This document shows, piece after piece, positions 41,847 to 51,248 of a DNA stretch of 64,000 bases. The notes under the pieces are model-generated. The model was not told the origin of the DNA, made no database searches, and saw only the letters and a program-made list of their open reading frames with translations. This DNA is from Semisulcospira habei (Eukaryota > Mollusca > Gastropoda > Semisulcospiridae). The position numbers and the translations under genes are program-made. The DNA is taken from positions 194,544,225-194,608,224 of the forward strand of contig BTPG01000003.1 of assembly GCA_036245525.1 (NCBI GenBank), given 5' to 3'. Each line of letters opens with the position of its first letter. Position 1 is the first letter of the stretch.

Positions 41847-42080
41847 GAAGTACAGTCTACTCTGCTTATAACGAAGTACAGTCTACTCCGCTTATAACGA
41901 AGTACAGTCTACTCTGCTTATAACGAAGTACAGTCTACTCTGCTTATAACGAAGTACAGTCTACTCCGCTTATAACGAAGTACAGTCTACTCTGCTTATA
42001 ACGAAGTACAGTCTACTCCGCTTATAACGAAGTACAGTCTACTCCGCTTATAACGAAGTACAGTCTACTCCGCTTATAAC
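41847..42080 (+). repeat. 26-bp tandem repeat, about 9 copies
   Basis: The unit is 'GAAGTACAGTCTACTC' followed by 'TGCTTATAAC' or 'CGCTTATAAC'. Copies are almost identical apart from the T/C variant. It is not a CRISPR array because there are no spacers. The downstream 'CGGATATAACAAAAGTGGGA' resembles the 'TATAACGAA' ends found in pogo/Tigger-type elements (inference). Confidence 0.88.
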
Positions 42081-42419
42081 AAGGTCGGATATAACAAAAG
42101 TGGGATATAACAACCCTCTCTCAAAGGTCCCGACAGCGCTGTTTCTAATCAAATTACTTCGCTTACGACAAACTGCAGATATAACAAGCGGCACAGCTGG
42201 GTCTTGAGGCGATTTATTATATCCGAAATTTACTTTCATACTGTGAGTAACAGCGGAAAGGTGTTTTCGGGGTAGCTTGGGTGGGGGGGGGGGGGGGGAC
42301 AGAAAAAAACAAACCCTGTCATTTCCGATGTTTGTTTCATCCAACATCATAAGTGAAGTCGACGTATACAGATATTTGGTGCCGGAACGGAGATGGGTTC
42401 ATTAGCCTTAGTTCCACTG

Positions 42420-42735
42420 AAGGTTGGTTGGTTAGTTCGGGTTTAACCGTCCACAGCACCGAGGTGATCATGGACGGCCCTGACGGGCGGGTTATGGGGG
42501 ACAGGGAAATCTATTGCCTATGGAGTACGACCTGAACACTGATCAACTCAGGCGCACTCCAACTGTGCCACTTTGATTTACCAGGACCTTACATGCTATT
42601 GATCAAATCCGTTTTTTCCCCCTGGATTGTGAGTCCAGCTCCCGGGGCCGGGACGGGGATTCGAACCCACGACCCGGCGATTCCCTTCGCTCTCCTGCTC
42701 CGTCGTTTAACCGCCTTAGCTATTTCGGACTCAGT
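42420..42735 (-). mobile_element. tRNA-derived SINE, copy with tRNA head
   Basis: On the minus strand the tRNA-like head (about 42728-42640) shows a box A-like 'TAGCTAAGGCGG' and a box B 'GGGTTCGAATCCCC'. The body follows: 'AGTGGCACAGTTGGAGTGCG', 'GATCAGTGTTCAGGTCGTAC' and 'GCCGTCCATGATCACCTCGG', ending 'CCGAACTAACCAACC'. Two more copies lie at 55795 and 56520, also minus. Confidence 0.75.
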
Positions 42736-42752
42736 TCCACTGAAGTCATCTG

Positions 42753-42977
42753 TTAACCCATTATATCCTGAGGTCGAAATTAAAAAATTGATAAGTTGTC
42801 CTATGAAGGCTTTATAATTATTACAATTCAGGAAATAAATCCAGCGTTATAGTGCAAGGGTTGTGCCAGAATAGCTGGGCGCCTCTGGACACCAAGCTAT
42901 CATACTTCTGGCACTACCCTTGAACTATCATAGTCACATTTATTTCATGCAACAATTATCAAGATGGAAAGGGTTAA
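42753..42977. mobile_element. Family A2 TTAA-bounded hairpin element
   Basis: 225 bp from 'TTAACCCATTATATCCTGAG' to 'TCAAGATGGAAAGGGTTAA'. The hairpin right arm has an insertion ('AAGCTATCATACTTCTGGCA'), so pairing is interrupted. Confidence 0.76.
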
Positions 42978-43124
42978 TATATATTATGTACCGTGGCAAC
43001 TTCCAGAGTCGTTTCCAAGAAGTCAGGTCAACCATGAAGACCCATTTTTGTCCTTGATAAGTTAGAGATTTAAGCCGAAATAACTTCTCATATCAGTGAT
43101 GTAAATGTGGCTGATCTCTAGCAC

Positions 43125-43188
43125 CAAGAGGTATAGATTCTTATGAGCCCCTGCGGCTGCAGCGGCTCACGAGAATCTACACCCCCTG
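43125..43188. repeat. Family B hairpin
   Basis: 'CAAGAGGTATAGATTCTTAT' and 'ACGAGAATCTACACCCCCTG' around 'GCCCCTGCGGCTGCAGCGGC'. Confidence 0.65.
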
Positions 43189-43314
43189 CCAATGGAAGGA
43201 AGTCTGTCCGCGACGCTGTGAGAGCAAGACAGAAGGAATATGATGCTTGTAGAATGTTTAGGTTCAGTTACCTGATTACGATTGTCCTTTCTCACGCATG
43301 TTTTTAAATTCTAA

Positions 43315-43452
43315 CATTAGAGTGGGGGTTGGGGGAGGGGGTGGGGGGGTGTAAGTGCATGCAAGTTAAAAACCTCAAAAGGCGTCTGACGCTGGGAGCA
43401 GAGGGTTGGGGGGTTGGGGGGGGGTGGGGAGTGGGGGGGGGGAGGGAGGGGG
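43315..43452. repeat. G-rich low-complexity tract
   Basis: Several runs of 5-10 G. A proline-rich minus-strand frame here is an artefact. Confidence 0.8.
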
Positions 43453-43687
43453 ATAAGGGAGTGGATAGAGTCCTGGTCTCGTAATTTTTTTCCATTAAAA
43501 AATAAAATAAAAATTTAAAAAATACTACTTTATTATGGTTATTCCGCCAAATAGAATAACTGTTCTTAAGTTTAAAGTGTTATACGTATTGAATAATTGT
43601 TACTATAATGTAAACATTACATAAACTTTACAGCATCGAAACAAGGCGCGGTATCAAATGAATCTCGAAAGGTTAACGTTGACTTCA

Positions 43688-43910
43688 TAAACCCCTACAT
43701 TGCCAAGAGAAACTAAACACCGCCAAACTGCAAGAGGTATAGATCTTCATGAGCCCCCGCAACAGCGGGGGCTCATGAGGGTCTATACCTCTTGCGGTAA
43801 TCATAGTGTGTTCGTGTCCCTTAGATGGCTGGGAATCTCAGCTGACGTTGAATTGACAATGATTTCAAAAACACAAACCGCATCCACTCGCAGCTAACGA
43901 ACGGGGTGAA
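43688..43910. mobile_element. Family B element
   Basis: Left flank 'AACCCCTACATTGCCAAGAG', hairpin at 43730-43798 ('AAGAGGTATAGATCTTCATG' and complement), then the family right flank 'TTGACAATGATTTCAAAAAC' and 'CGCAGCTAACGAACGGGG'. The right flank aligns with 10680-10735 and 36185-36245. Confidence 0.7.
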
Positions 43911-44109
43911 CAATCTAGAAGGGCATACATGATGTCTGACGTGTACATCTTTTTCTAATTAGCGCCTGTCGGTGCATAAGCTAAGCCCAAATGAATGTTA
44001 CCCTACTTTATAATTCTCGAACCACATGAAAATTATTAAGCCTGCTTAAGTGACAACTCACGTCACACTATGTAACCAAGGTAGAACCATCAGACTGTAA
44101 AAAAAAAGA

Positions 44110-44165
44110 AAGAGCATAGATTCTCATGAGCCACTGCAATCTGCAGGGGCTCATGGGAGTGTGTT
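44110..44165. repeat. Family B hairpin (one outer arm lost)
   Basis: 'AGAGCATAGATTCTCATGAG' with 'GGGGCTCATGGGAG'. The outer right arm is missing. Confidence 0.5.
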
Positions 44166-44343
44166 CGTCTTGGCGCACTGCGAAGGGCTGCATTTAAATG
44201 GTTGGAGTAGGGTTGATTAATGGGTTACTGTACAGCTAATCGCTACTAATTACAAGTACTACTACTAGTATATCCTTGTAGACTTTACATAATGTTAGTA
44301 AAGGAAAACTGTGTCGGACAGCAGAGAACACTAGTAATTCTCA

Positions 44344-44505
44344 GTTAACCCCTTCACCGACTGTGTTTCTGCTTTCATTAATTCAACGCCAAAAAATCTC
44401 AGCCGTCCAAGGAGCAGAACCTCGATACAAACTTTGCATCCAAGCATAGATCCTCATGAGCCCCCGCAGTAGCAGGGGCTTATGAGGATCTATGTCTCTT
44501 GCAGT
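44344..44505. mobile_element. Family B element (reverse orientation)
   Basis: Starts 'TTAACCCCTTCACCGACTG', with the hairpin at 44440-44505 ('AAGCATAGATCCTCATGAGC' and 'TATGAGGATCTATGTCTCTT'). Confidence 0.65.
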
Positions 44506-44721
44506 TGGGTAGCGTTCGCTTTTTTGTCTACATCTCTGCCATTTCAAGAGCCCACCGCGGCAGATAGATGGACATAGGTGTGTCAAGGATAGCATCTGCT
44601 ATTTTGGGTCCGATGGGCACACTACTTACAGGCCTAAAACATTGAAGCCCATTGTGCACGTATGTTAAAGACCGTGTGCCATGCAAAACACTTAGAGGTC
44701 TGAAACGTCTGGGTTGTGTCC

Positions 44722-44959
44722 TTAGCCTATTTCATCCTGAGGCTGATTTCAACCAAAAAAAAAAAAAAAACCCCGTTTAATCTGTTTAATGTCCTATGAA
44801 GGCTACATTACAGATTAGGAGATAGTTCAATCATTTAGTTCAAGGGTGGTGCCAGAATATCTTGGCGCCTTAGGAACCAAAGCTATTCTGGCACCACCCT
44901 TGAACTATTCATAATCAAATGAATTTCAGGCAGCAGTGTATCAGGATTATAAGGGCTAA
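44722..44959. repeat. Family A2 hairpin element
   Basis: Left flank 'TAGCCTATTTCATCCTGAGG', core 44840-44909 ('GAATATCTTGGCGCCTTAGG'), right flank 'GTATCAGGATTATAAGGGC'. It carries a poly(A) run in the left flank, and the TTAA ends are mutated. Confidence 0.66.
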
Positions 44960-45794
44960 GTAAGCTACTGTAGCTCAAACTCACACATTCCTTCGCATTT
45001 AAAGCATTTAAAATCGTGATTTGGACGATTGCAAATTCCTTTTCATTTGCATTTAACGACTTGATAGTGTCGATGCATGCATGTGAGGTTCCTTAAAATG
45101 CGTCGGTTGTCATTTATTTTCGGGCACCCTACCTTTTATATGAGTCTGCGTAGACTGCGTTTTCTTCTCGACACCCATTCCACCCAAAAAGCATGAATTA
45201 TTGTGAGCGACCTGCTATGCATACATGTAAATTTTATGAGCTCGTGTGATGCATACGTATCGGAAGAAAAGAAACCACCAATCGAGTGTGAACTAGTTTA
45301 TTGACAAGAAATGCAGCATTATAAAAGAACAATCTGTCGGTCAGCAGGCGGCTGTAGGGGCTCATGATAGTCTGTGTCTCGTGCTTGAAACTGATGATGT
45401 GCCTCGAGTCATTTTCTCACCGGCATCTCTGCAGCAGAGATCAGAAGAGCAACTCAGTGTTCTAGACGGAGCGACGTCACTGATCCGGACTTGAATGTTA
45501 GGAATACAAATACGAATGCGAATACCTTTATTGTCCCAAGATGGGTTTGCAGCGGAATATGTGTCAAACAGTTGTAAAAACAACAAATGTGACATAAAAC
45601 AAATAAATACATTTGACTGACTCGAACACACCGACCGATTACAGTATGTGCACGTATATTAACATCACAACCATATGTAATGTTAATATCCACCTAGAAA
45701 AAAAAAAAAACACGTTCTTAAAAATTAACTGAGACGACACTACCTTATACCACGCGCACAACACACACGCACGCACACACGCAAACAACCCCCC

Positions 45795-45826
<32 letters not shown>

Positions 45827-46234
45827 TATGACATGACATGATACGCAACGTGACCAAGTACGTTAGTTATTGGGTTTAATGCCGAGTAGGCGACTAAAGC
45901 CATTCGTTCATGTCTACAGACTTTTGAAGTTCATAAGAACTGTCAGATTTACACAGACTACAGCGACTAAAATATTGTAAAACAAATTGGCTTCCTTTAG
46001 AAAGCTGAAGATCATCAAGTTTGTCCGGGGGAACGTCCCGAAACAAAATCTTCAGAGTCTGCTGTATAGTGTTTTTGTCTTGTATCGATTAGGTCAGCGG
46101 GCATGTCAACGGAAGCCGTGCTTCACTGAAAACGGCTCGTCGCAAGCGAAGCACCAGGGGCGTTCCTCCCCTTTAAATAAGAAGGAATGTGTGATATACG
46201 TATGACCAATGTGAAGACCACAGGACAAGGAAAC
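44960..46234. other. Intergenic stretch; reversed retroposon tail and CA repeats
   Basis: One family B arm near 45358-45383; 'GCGAATACCTTTATTGTCCC' near 45516-45538 as a reversed retroposon tail; an A run at about 45698-45711; and (CA)n at about 45794-45820. No gene supported. Confidence 0.45.
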
Positions 46235-46300
46235 TTATTCCAGTTATGACCTCTGACAGCGGCACCTAAGGAGCCGCTGTCAGAGGTCATAACTCGAATG
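46235..46300. repeat. Near-perfect isolated hairpin
   Basis: 'AGTTATGACCTCTGACAGCG' and 'CGCTGTCAGAGGTCATAACT' are perfect inverted copies separated by 'GCACCTAAGGAGC'. No relatives found in the window. Confidence 0.72.
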
Positions 46301-46956
46301 GGACCTTACTCTTGTGGGTTTCCTTACCTTGTGGCCTAACTTGCAACGGCGAGAAAGTTTTCGCGACTGACAAATGGCGTACTTAGCGCGCTGTCTTGTT
46401 CGACATTCGTGCTTAGTGGCGGGTTGTGTACTTGCCACCTCGCCGTGTGACCCGCATCTTTCTTGCGGCATTTTACGGACGAAATGCTGCGCTGACTCGC
46501 TCTCTCGTTCATATTGTACGGCCGGCATGCCGGCTTGTTGTGTGTGAAACATATTGCTGTAATTGTCCAACCAGTGTGTCTCTCATAATCGGACATTGTT
46601 ATTTTCTGACATAGTTCTGTGATGACTCGAGACAGGAAGTAAACAAAACAAATGCATTTAAACAAAAATTAATGAGCATACATATGCGTCAAAAATGGAG
46701 TTTTCGGTCATATTTCTCCGTTGCTTCCTTGTTGGTGTTATTGTTTTCCTGATTCAGTTGTACTAGGCGGAACAGAGTAGGTTGACCATCTAAACTAAAA
46801 TCACTTCTTGTACGTACGGTGGAGGGAGGGATGGCGGGTAGGGGTGGAGGGGTGGGGGGTGGGGAACTGATGGAGGCGGAGGGGGGTACTATATCAGAAC
46901 AGAAACGTGGTCTAAAGATCATTAGTGTCAAATGCAAGATGAACTTCTTGTTGGTT
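46301..46956. other. Intergenic stretch; short G-rich tract
   Basis: Overlapping open frames on both strands (62-109 codons) have no recognisable domain. G-rich tract near 46820-46890. Confidence 0.4.
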
Positions 46957-47158
46957 TTAACCCATTACATCCTGAGGCTGATTTTTTTTTTAATTTGCTT
47001 ATTGTCCTATGAAGGCTACATTACAGATTAAGAGACAGATCAACCATTTTAGATCAAGGGCGGTACCAGAATAGCTTGGCGCTTGGAGCTAAACAACCCT
47101 TGAAATATCATAGTCAAATTAATCTCAAGCAAAAGTGTATCGGAATGAAAAGGGTTAA
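46957..47158. mobile_element. Family A2 TTAA-bounded element with reduced hairpin
   Basis: From 'TTAACCCATTACATCCTGAG' to 'TCGGAATGAAAAGGGTTAA'. The hairpin is cut to 'CAGAATAGCTTGGCGCTTGG' with most of the right arm missing. Its right TTAA is the left TTAA of the next element. Confidence 0.76.
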
Positions 47159-47325
47159 CCCATTCAGCCCTGACGCAGTACAGCAGGAGATGTGTTGACC
47201 ATGATATTTCAAGGGTAGTGACCATGATATTTCAAGGGTAGTACCAGATTAGCTTGGTCGATCCATTTCCTGCAACTCGAGCCTCCAAAATGTGGGAAAT
47301 ACGGCAGTCGGGTTGAATGAGTTAA
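47155..47325. mobile_element. Family A TTAA-bounded element with duplicated left arm and lost right arm
   Basis: From 'TTAACCCATTCAGCCCTGAC' to 'CGGGTTGAATGAGTTAA'. 'GACCATGATATTTCAAGGGT' occurs twice in tandem, and the inner hairpin tip and most of the right arm are missing. Confidence 0.75.
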
Positions 47326-47761
47326 GCGATCTGTCAAGAGAGATGAAATACTGAGAGAGCCTTGTAGGATCACACTCACGCTATGGTTTATCTAGCAGTC
47401 CAAGACCGTTTGTAGTCAGGCTGAGACGCCACATTTTCATACAACCTGACATGCTTTTGTGCTACACCATAGGTTCACACCAAAAACCGTCAACAGGCCA
47501 AACACCTGCTGCCCCACAACGTAGAGTCAGTTAGAACAGCGAACGAGAGATAACCCGTCATTGTTCAGTTACGCGTACCCAGCAAGCAAACGTCACCGGG
47601 CCTATAACGGCTGCAGCCGCGTGAGCCCGCAACACTGCTGTGCCGGCGCGGGTCCACTGCGGCCGTCGTGCCCCCGAAGACGGTTGCTCAGTAAAAAAAA
47701 AAAAAAAAGTATTGTGAAGACTCGACTGACCTCTCCTGGACCTTCCTGTGATACTGAAACC
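47326..47761. other. Intergenic stretch with a GC-rich imperfect hairpin
   Basis: At about 47590-47685 GC-rich sequence ('CGGGCCTATAACGGCTGCAG' to 'GGCCGTCGTGCCCCCGAAGA') resembles a degraded family H copy. A poly(A) run lies at about 47693-47708. No gene supported. Confidence 0.45.
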
Positions 47762-47855
47762 TTAACCCTTTGGTTGTCTGTCAGCGGTTTTCGTCGCAAT
47801 GATTCCTGCAGGAATCACCGTGACAAAAAGCGCTACCGACAGCCCAAAGGGTTAA
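47762..47855. mobile_element. Family E minimal TTAA-bounded hairpin element
   Basis: A 94-bp palindrome bounded by 'TTAACCCTTTGG' and 'CCAAAGGGTTAA'. It reads through 'GTCAGCGGTTTTCGTCGCAA', 'TGATTCCTGCAGGAATCA' and back. It is the smallest intact TTAA hairpin element in the window. Confidence 0.8.
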
Positions 47856-48401
47856 CGGAAACTTATCAGTCTTAATGTTGCTGAGTTGGTATACCGTGGC
47901 CTCGCCCTGTGCCTAGGTGACATACACCAGTGGCGCCATTGTTGCTATTTTCGCACCTGATCGGTCGCTTGGATCGGTCCTGTGCACCAGATCGGTTTAG
48001 AGCGTGTGCTCTCTGCACTAGTGTAACGAGCAATTTCGGAGAAAGAATCACGTGACGTTTGATTGCTGCAAAATAAGATGCCAAGAATAAACCATTTCCC
48101 ATATGCAATCCGGCAATAACTGATGCATCCTTATGCTAGAACCACGAAACATTACACGATTTGGCAGCCAGGATTTGAAAAATCAGTAGCTTTTCAAAGT
48201 TTCCTCAATGGTGGTGATTTGGCGACATCTGCATCGCTTTGCAGCAGAAAGCAACGTCGCAGCCGTAGCCTACGAGAGACGAGTGCACTATCACTTTTTT
48301 TTTTATTCATGACTCGAATATGCAAGTTCCGCCTGACGAAAATGAACTAACTCCATGGACCTATCTTTTCAGTAGGGACCTACGCCCTCGAACATTTTAT
48401 G
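47856..48401. other. Intergenic stretch without a recognised feature
   Basis: Open frames of 75-78 codons have no recognisable domain. No repeat family found. Confidence 0.4.
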
Positions 48402-48465
<64 letters not shown>

Positions 48466-48539
48466 ACGGTGTGCGGTGTGTGTGTGTGTGTGTGTGTGCG
48501 TACGTGCGTGTCAGTGTGTGTGTGTGTGTGTGTGCGTGT

Positions 48540-48602
<63 letters not shown>
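48402..48602. repeat. (GT)n microsatellite
   Basis: Three GT blocks separated by short interruptions such as 'GTGACGGTGTGCG'. Cys/Val-rich frames are artefacts. Confidence 0.95.
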
Positions 48603-48603
<1 letters not shown>

Positions 48604-49119
48604 TGGTGGAGGGGGGGGGGGATGGTAAAGCTAAAACCGGAAAAGAACCGCTTTAAAATGAAATCACAATCTTACGCGGGAACGTGCGAGACCACACTAC
48701 AAGTGCAGAAGCCTACCTGCGCGCGCAGTTCTGGTGCCAGTGCATAGGACCAGTCCCAGCGACCGGACAGACTCGATGAGAAAATCGCAGTTATGGCGCC
48801 ACCGGTGCGTTTAACCTAGCTACAGGGCGAGGTATACCAACTCAGCCATTATGGTAGAAACCTCCGTAAACAACAAAGCACTTGTCCAAACGAGATCCAC
48901 CAATAGATCTTCATGAGATCCGGCAGGTTCCGAACTGAACATACATGCAGACCGGTTTTACTTCGTCAGCCATGTTACAGCTACTGCACTGATTAATTCA
49001 GTAAGCATTTTTATTCAGTTTAGAACGTTCTAGTAATTGCTGAGTAATGCTCCTAACCAGACTTCTTTGAGTCAACCAATCGCCGTCGGGCAAATTTCAC
49101 GTCGACGCGAAAGGTAAAT
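48603..49119. other. Intergenic stretch without a recognised gene
   Basis: A short poly(G) run near 48609-48620. No gene or recognisable repeat. Confidence 0.4.
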
Positions 49120-49245
49120 CCTGAAGAGGTGGTGTCACTTTACGCATGCGCGGTGTCGCTTTACGCATGCGCACAGTAGGGATATTTGGCGCGCTGCACA
49201 CCAGAGATATACAGAGAGACTTCTCTCTCTATATCTCTGTGCACA
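49120..49245. promoter_or_regulatory. Duplicated NRF1-like sites and a nearby hairpin (candidate regulatory)
   Basis: 'GGTGTCACTTTACGCATGCG' and 'GGTGTCGCTTTACGCATGCG' are two near-identical copies, each containing CGCATGCGC, the core of NRF1 sites. 'TTTGGCGCGC' just downstream resembles an E2F site, and 'CAGAGAGACTTCTCTCT' with 'ATATCTCTGTG' forms a hairpin at about 49205-49242. No gene start is recognised downstream, so a promoter role is speculative. Confidence 0.25.
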
Positions 49246-49522
49246 CCAAGACTTGATAATTACTAGGAGTTAGCTCATTGAGCAGTGTAGAGGTGACGGG
49301 TCTCACAAAGTAAGGCGTGAATGGCGCGCTGGGGTGCAACGTTAACGACCCTAGACTTCCCGCAGCAAGAGACATCCTTAGATCTACAAAAAGGCATAGA
49401 TTCTCATTTGACCATGCAGCGACAAGGGCTCATCTCATTTAGACCTTTTGTTGGTATGATTTGGCTTCAATGCAATTCCCATTTTTCACTGTCTTGCAGG
49501 ATGTCACTGCGGCTAAAACATC
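49246..49522. other. Intergenic stretch; decayed family B hairpin
   Basis: 'AAGGCATAGATTCTCATTTG' and 'AAGGGCTCATCTCATTTAGA' near 49390-49444 are remnants of a family B hairpin. Nothing else recognised. Confidence 0.45.
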
Positions 49523-49632
49523 TCAATGCGCAAAAGGCCATCGGGCCGACGTCGGTCGCCGTTGCGGGCCAGTGCACGGTCGTGTGAGGGGCCAACGGCG
49601 GCCGAAGTCGGCCCGGTGGACTTTTGCGCATA
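49523..49632. repeat. Family H hairpin
   Basis: 'CAATGCGCAAAAGGCCATCG' and 'CCCGGTGGACTTTTGCGCAT' are the outer arms, with GC-rich inner arms 'GGGCCGACGTCGGTCGCCGT' and complement. Confidence 0.68.
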
Positions 49633-50322
49633 GTGATGTGCCTGGATTTGGACTGATTTTTCTCTATCTTAATGTTTCAGTTACCAACTCCTGCAGTGAA
49701 TGTAAATTGTCAGAGATGTAAATTCTCAAAATTATAGACCTTTCCCAGGCCGTGGAGTCTCTCATAGGGTTGAGGGTGTACGCTTTATATACTGATCCAA
49801 TTTACACCCGTGTCCGAAAGAGGTCACGGAAGTTCGGCCAACAGTGGTTCACTTGTTTGTAGTCTCAAGTCCCGATAATTAACCTCCGTTGTAGGGGCAC
49901 AGATGTAAACTTAAATGATTTTTCTTGTCCTCAAGAGGAACAGACTCTACAGCCACTTGCTCGTAAGCATCTGTTAATCTAACATATGAACAGGAATCCT
50001 TGTTATTTAAACTTGTATCCCTTCGTGAATTCTCAAAGGAGAAGTTTTGTGAATCGTGAAAATGGAGACTGGTATTAGTGTAGGGTTCAGATGCAAGCAC
50101 AAAAAGTATGCAATCCTTTGTCCTCGATACTCCATTAAGTTGATCCACGGTTTTAAAGGCTGAAAATCCACCAAACAGAGGTGTGTTTTTTCTAAGGTTT
50201 TAGGTCACATATTTGACGGAAATACGATCCAGGCTCAGTCTGCAAGAGCTCAGATCAGATCGTATTGATTTCCAATGGGTCACAAAGGGTTATTCTTGAC
50301 CCAGCTGGAATCAATATGACAT
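49633..50322. other. Intergenic stretch without a recognised feature
   Basis: The longest open frame (89 codons, minus) has no recognisable domain. No repeat found. Confidence 0.4.
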
Positions 50323-50409
50323 CAGGGGCCAGTTGCCGGCATGAGTGAACTTAGTGCTGCGCCAGCCACTCAGTGGCTGACGCAGGACTAAGCTCACTCA
50401 TACAACTGA
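50323..50409. repeat. Family C hairpin with deleted tip
   Basis: 'GCATGAGTGAACTTAGTGCT' and 'AGGACTAAGCTCACTCATAC' meet at 'GCCACTCAGTGGC'. The 'AAGCAAGGTGCTCCGC' tip of the full family is absent. Confidence 0.68.
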
Positions 50410-50859
50410 TCATCATGTGGTTATTCTTTATTTTGCTATAACGTATGTTTGGACACACTTACTGAGACTCTGAGTATCTATGGCTGCTTAGTCGAAGCAC
50501 ACTGGTTCCCCCCCCCCCCCCCCCTCTCTCGATCTGCTACGCGTGATCAATAGTAGATCGACACCGGCAGGCCACCAATTTGGCACTGATATTGGGTTGC
50601 TGCTATTGCGTAGACTAAGTCGTCGTTGTCGGCAGTGGTTTGTGTTCCAGGCTGATGCGTTTCCAAACATCATCCTTAACGACTTCTTTTTCAATTTTTT
50701 CAAGGCCAATGAATGGACTAGCTTTTTCCATCATGATGTGGGGGGTAGGTGGGTTGAAGGGGGGAGGGGGGGGGGTAGCCTTGTAAAACCGTCGGCATGT
50801 TAGAGTTGTCACGGCCGTTTGTCAGAGCTCAAAAAGGGGACAGAAGCTTCTACGGCAGC
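50410..50859. other. Intergenic stretch; C-rich and G-rich tracts
   Basis: Poly(C) at about 50509-50525 and G-rich tracts at about 50740-50776. No gene supported. Confidence 0.45.
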
Positions 50860-51248
50860 AACCCTTTTTGTTTGGGACCTTCAACCTGATACAGAAGGCC
50901 TCTCCGACGCTAGACCTTGCTTGCAGGGGACGAAAAATCGAAAAGCGGGGGTGGGGGAGGGGGGTGGGAAGGAAGGGGGAAGCCGGCCGCGCTTGCGAGT
51001 TAAGACTCTCACCGTTCGTCAAAATATCAAACAAGGGGGCGCGGGGGGGGGGGGGAGGGGGGAGGGGGGGGAGGAGGTTGAGGCGCGTGCGTGTTGATAC
51101 TCACCGTTCGCAAAAATATCAAACAAGGGGGCGGGTTGGTGCCTGCGAGAAAACTCGCCAAAATATTAAAAGTAGGCCGGAGAGGGGTGGGGGTAGGGAG
51201 GGAGGGTCCAAACACCCCCAAAAAGGGACTTTATTATAGCATTTTTTC
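50860..51248 (+). mobile_element. K element (left part), interrupted by the LINE pair
   Basis: 'GGGACCTTCAACCTGATACA' and 'AGGGGACGAAAAATCGAAAA' match the reverse complement of 57767-58105. Two or three modules carrying 'CAAAATATCAAACAAGGGGG' alternate with G-rich tracts. It ends at the LINE target duplication at 51235-51248 and resumes at 55639. The CAG end on this side is not recognisable. Confidence 0.68.
51235..51248 (+). repeat. Target-site duplication, left copy (LINE pair)
   Basis: TATAGCATTTTTTC, identical to 55625-55638. The related K element at 57767-58105 has the corresponding uninterrupted site on its minus strand. Confidence 0.85.

Noticed and set aside
41847..42080. Regular repeats that could be taken for a CRISPR array
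   Set aside because: The units follow each other without spacers, and the DNA is clearly eukaryotic.
42640..42728. Functional tRNA gene (minus strand)
   Set aside because: Box A and box B are recognisable, but the arms do not fold into a clean cloverleaf and it heads a SINE body.
47561..47875. 104-codon + strand frame
   Set aside because: It runs through a family H-like hairpin, a poly(A) run and a family E element.
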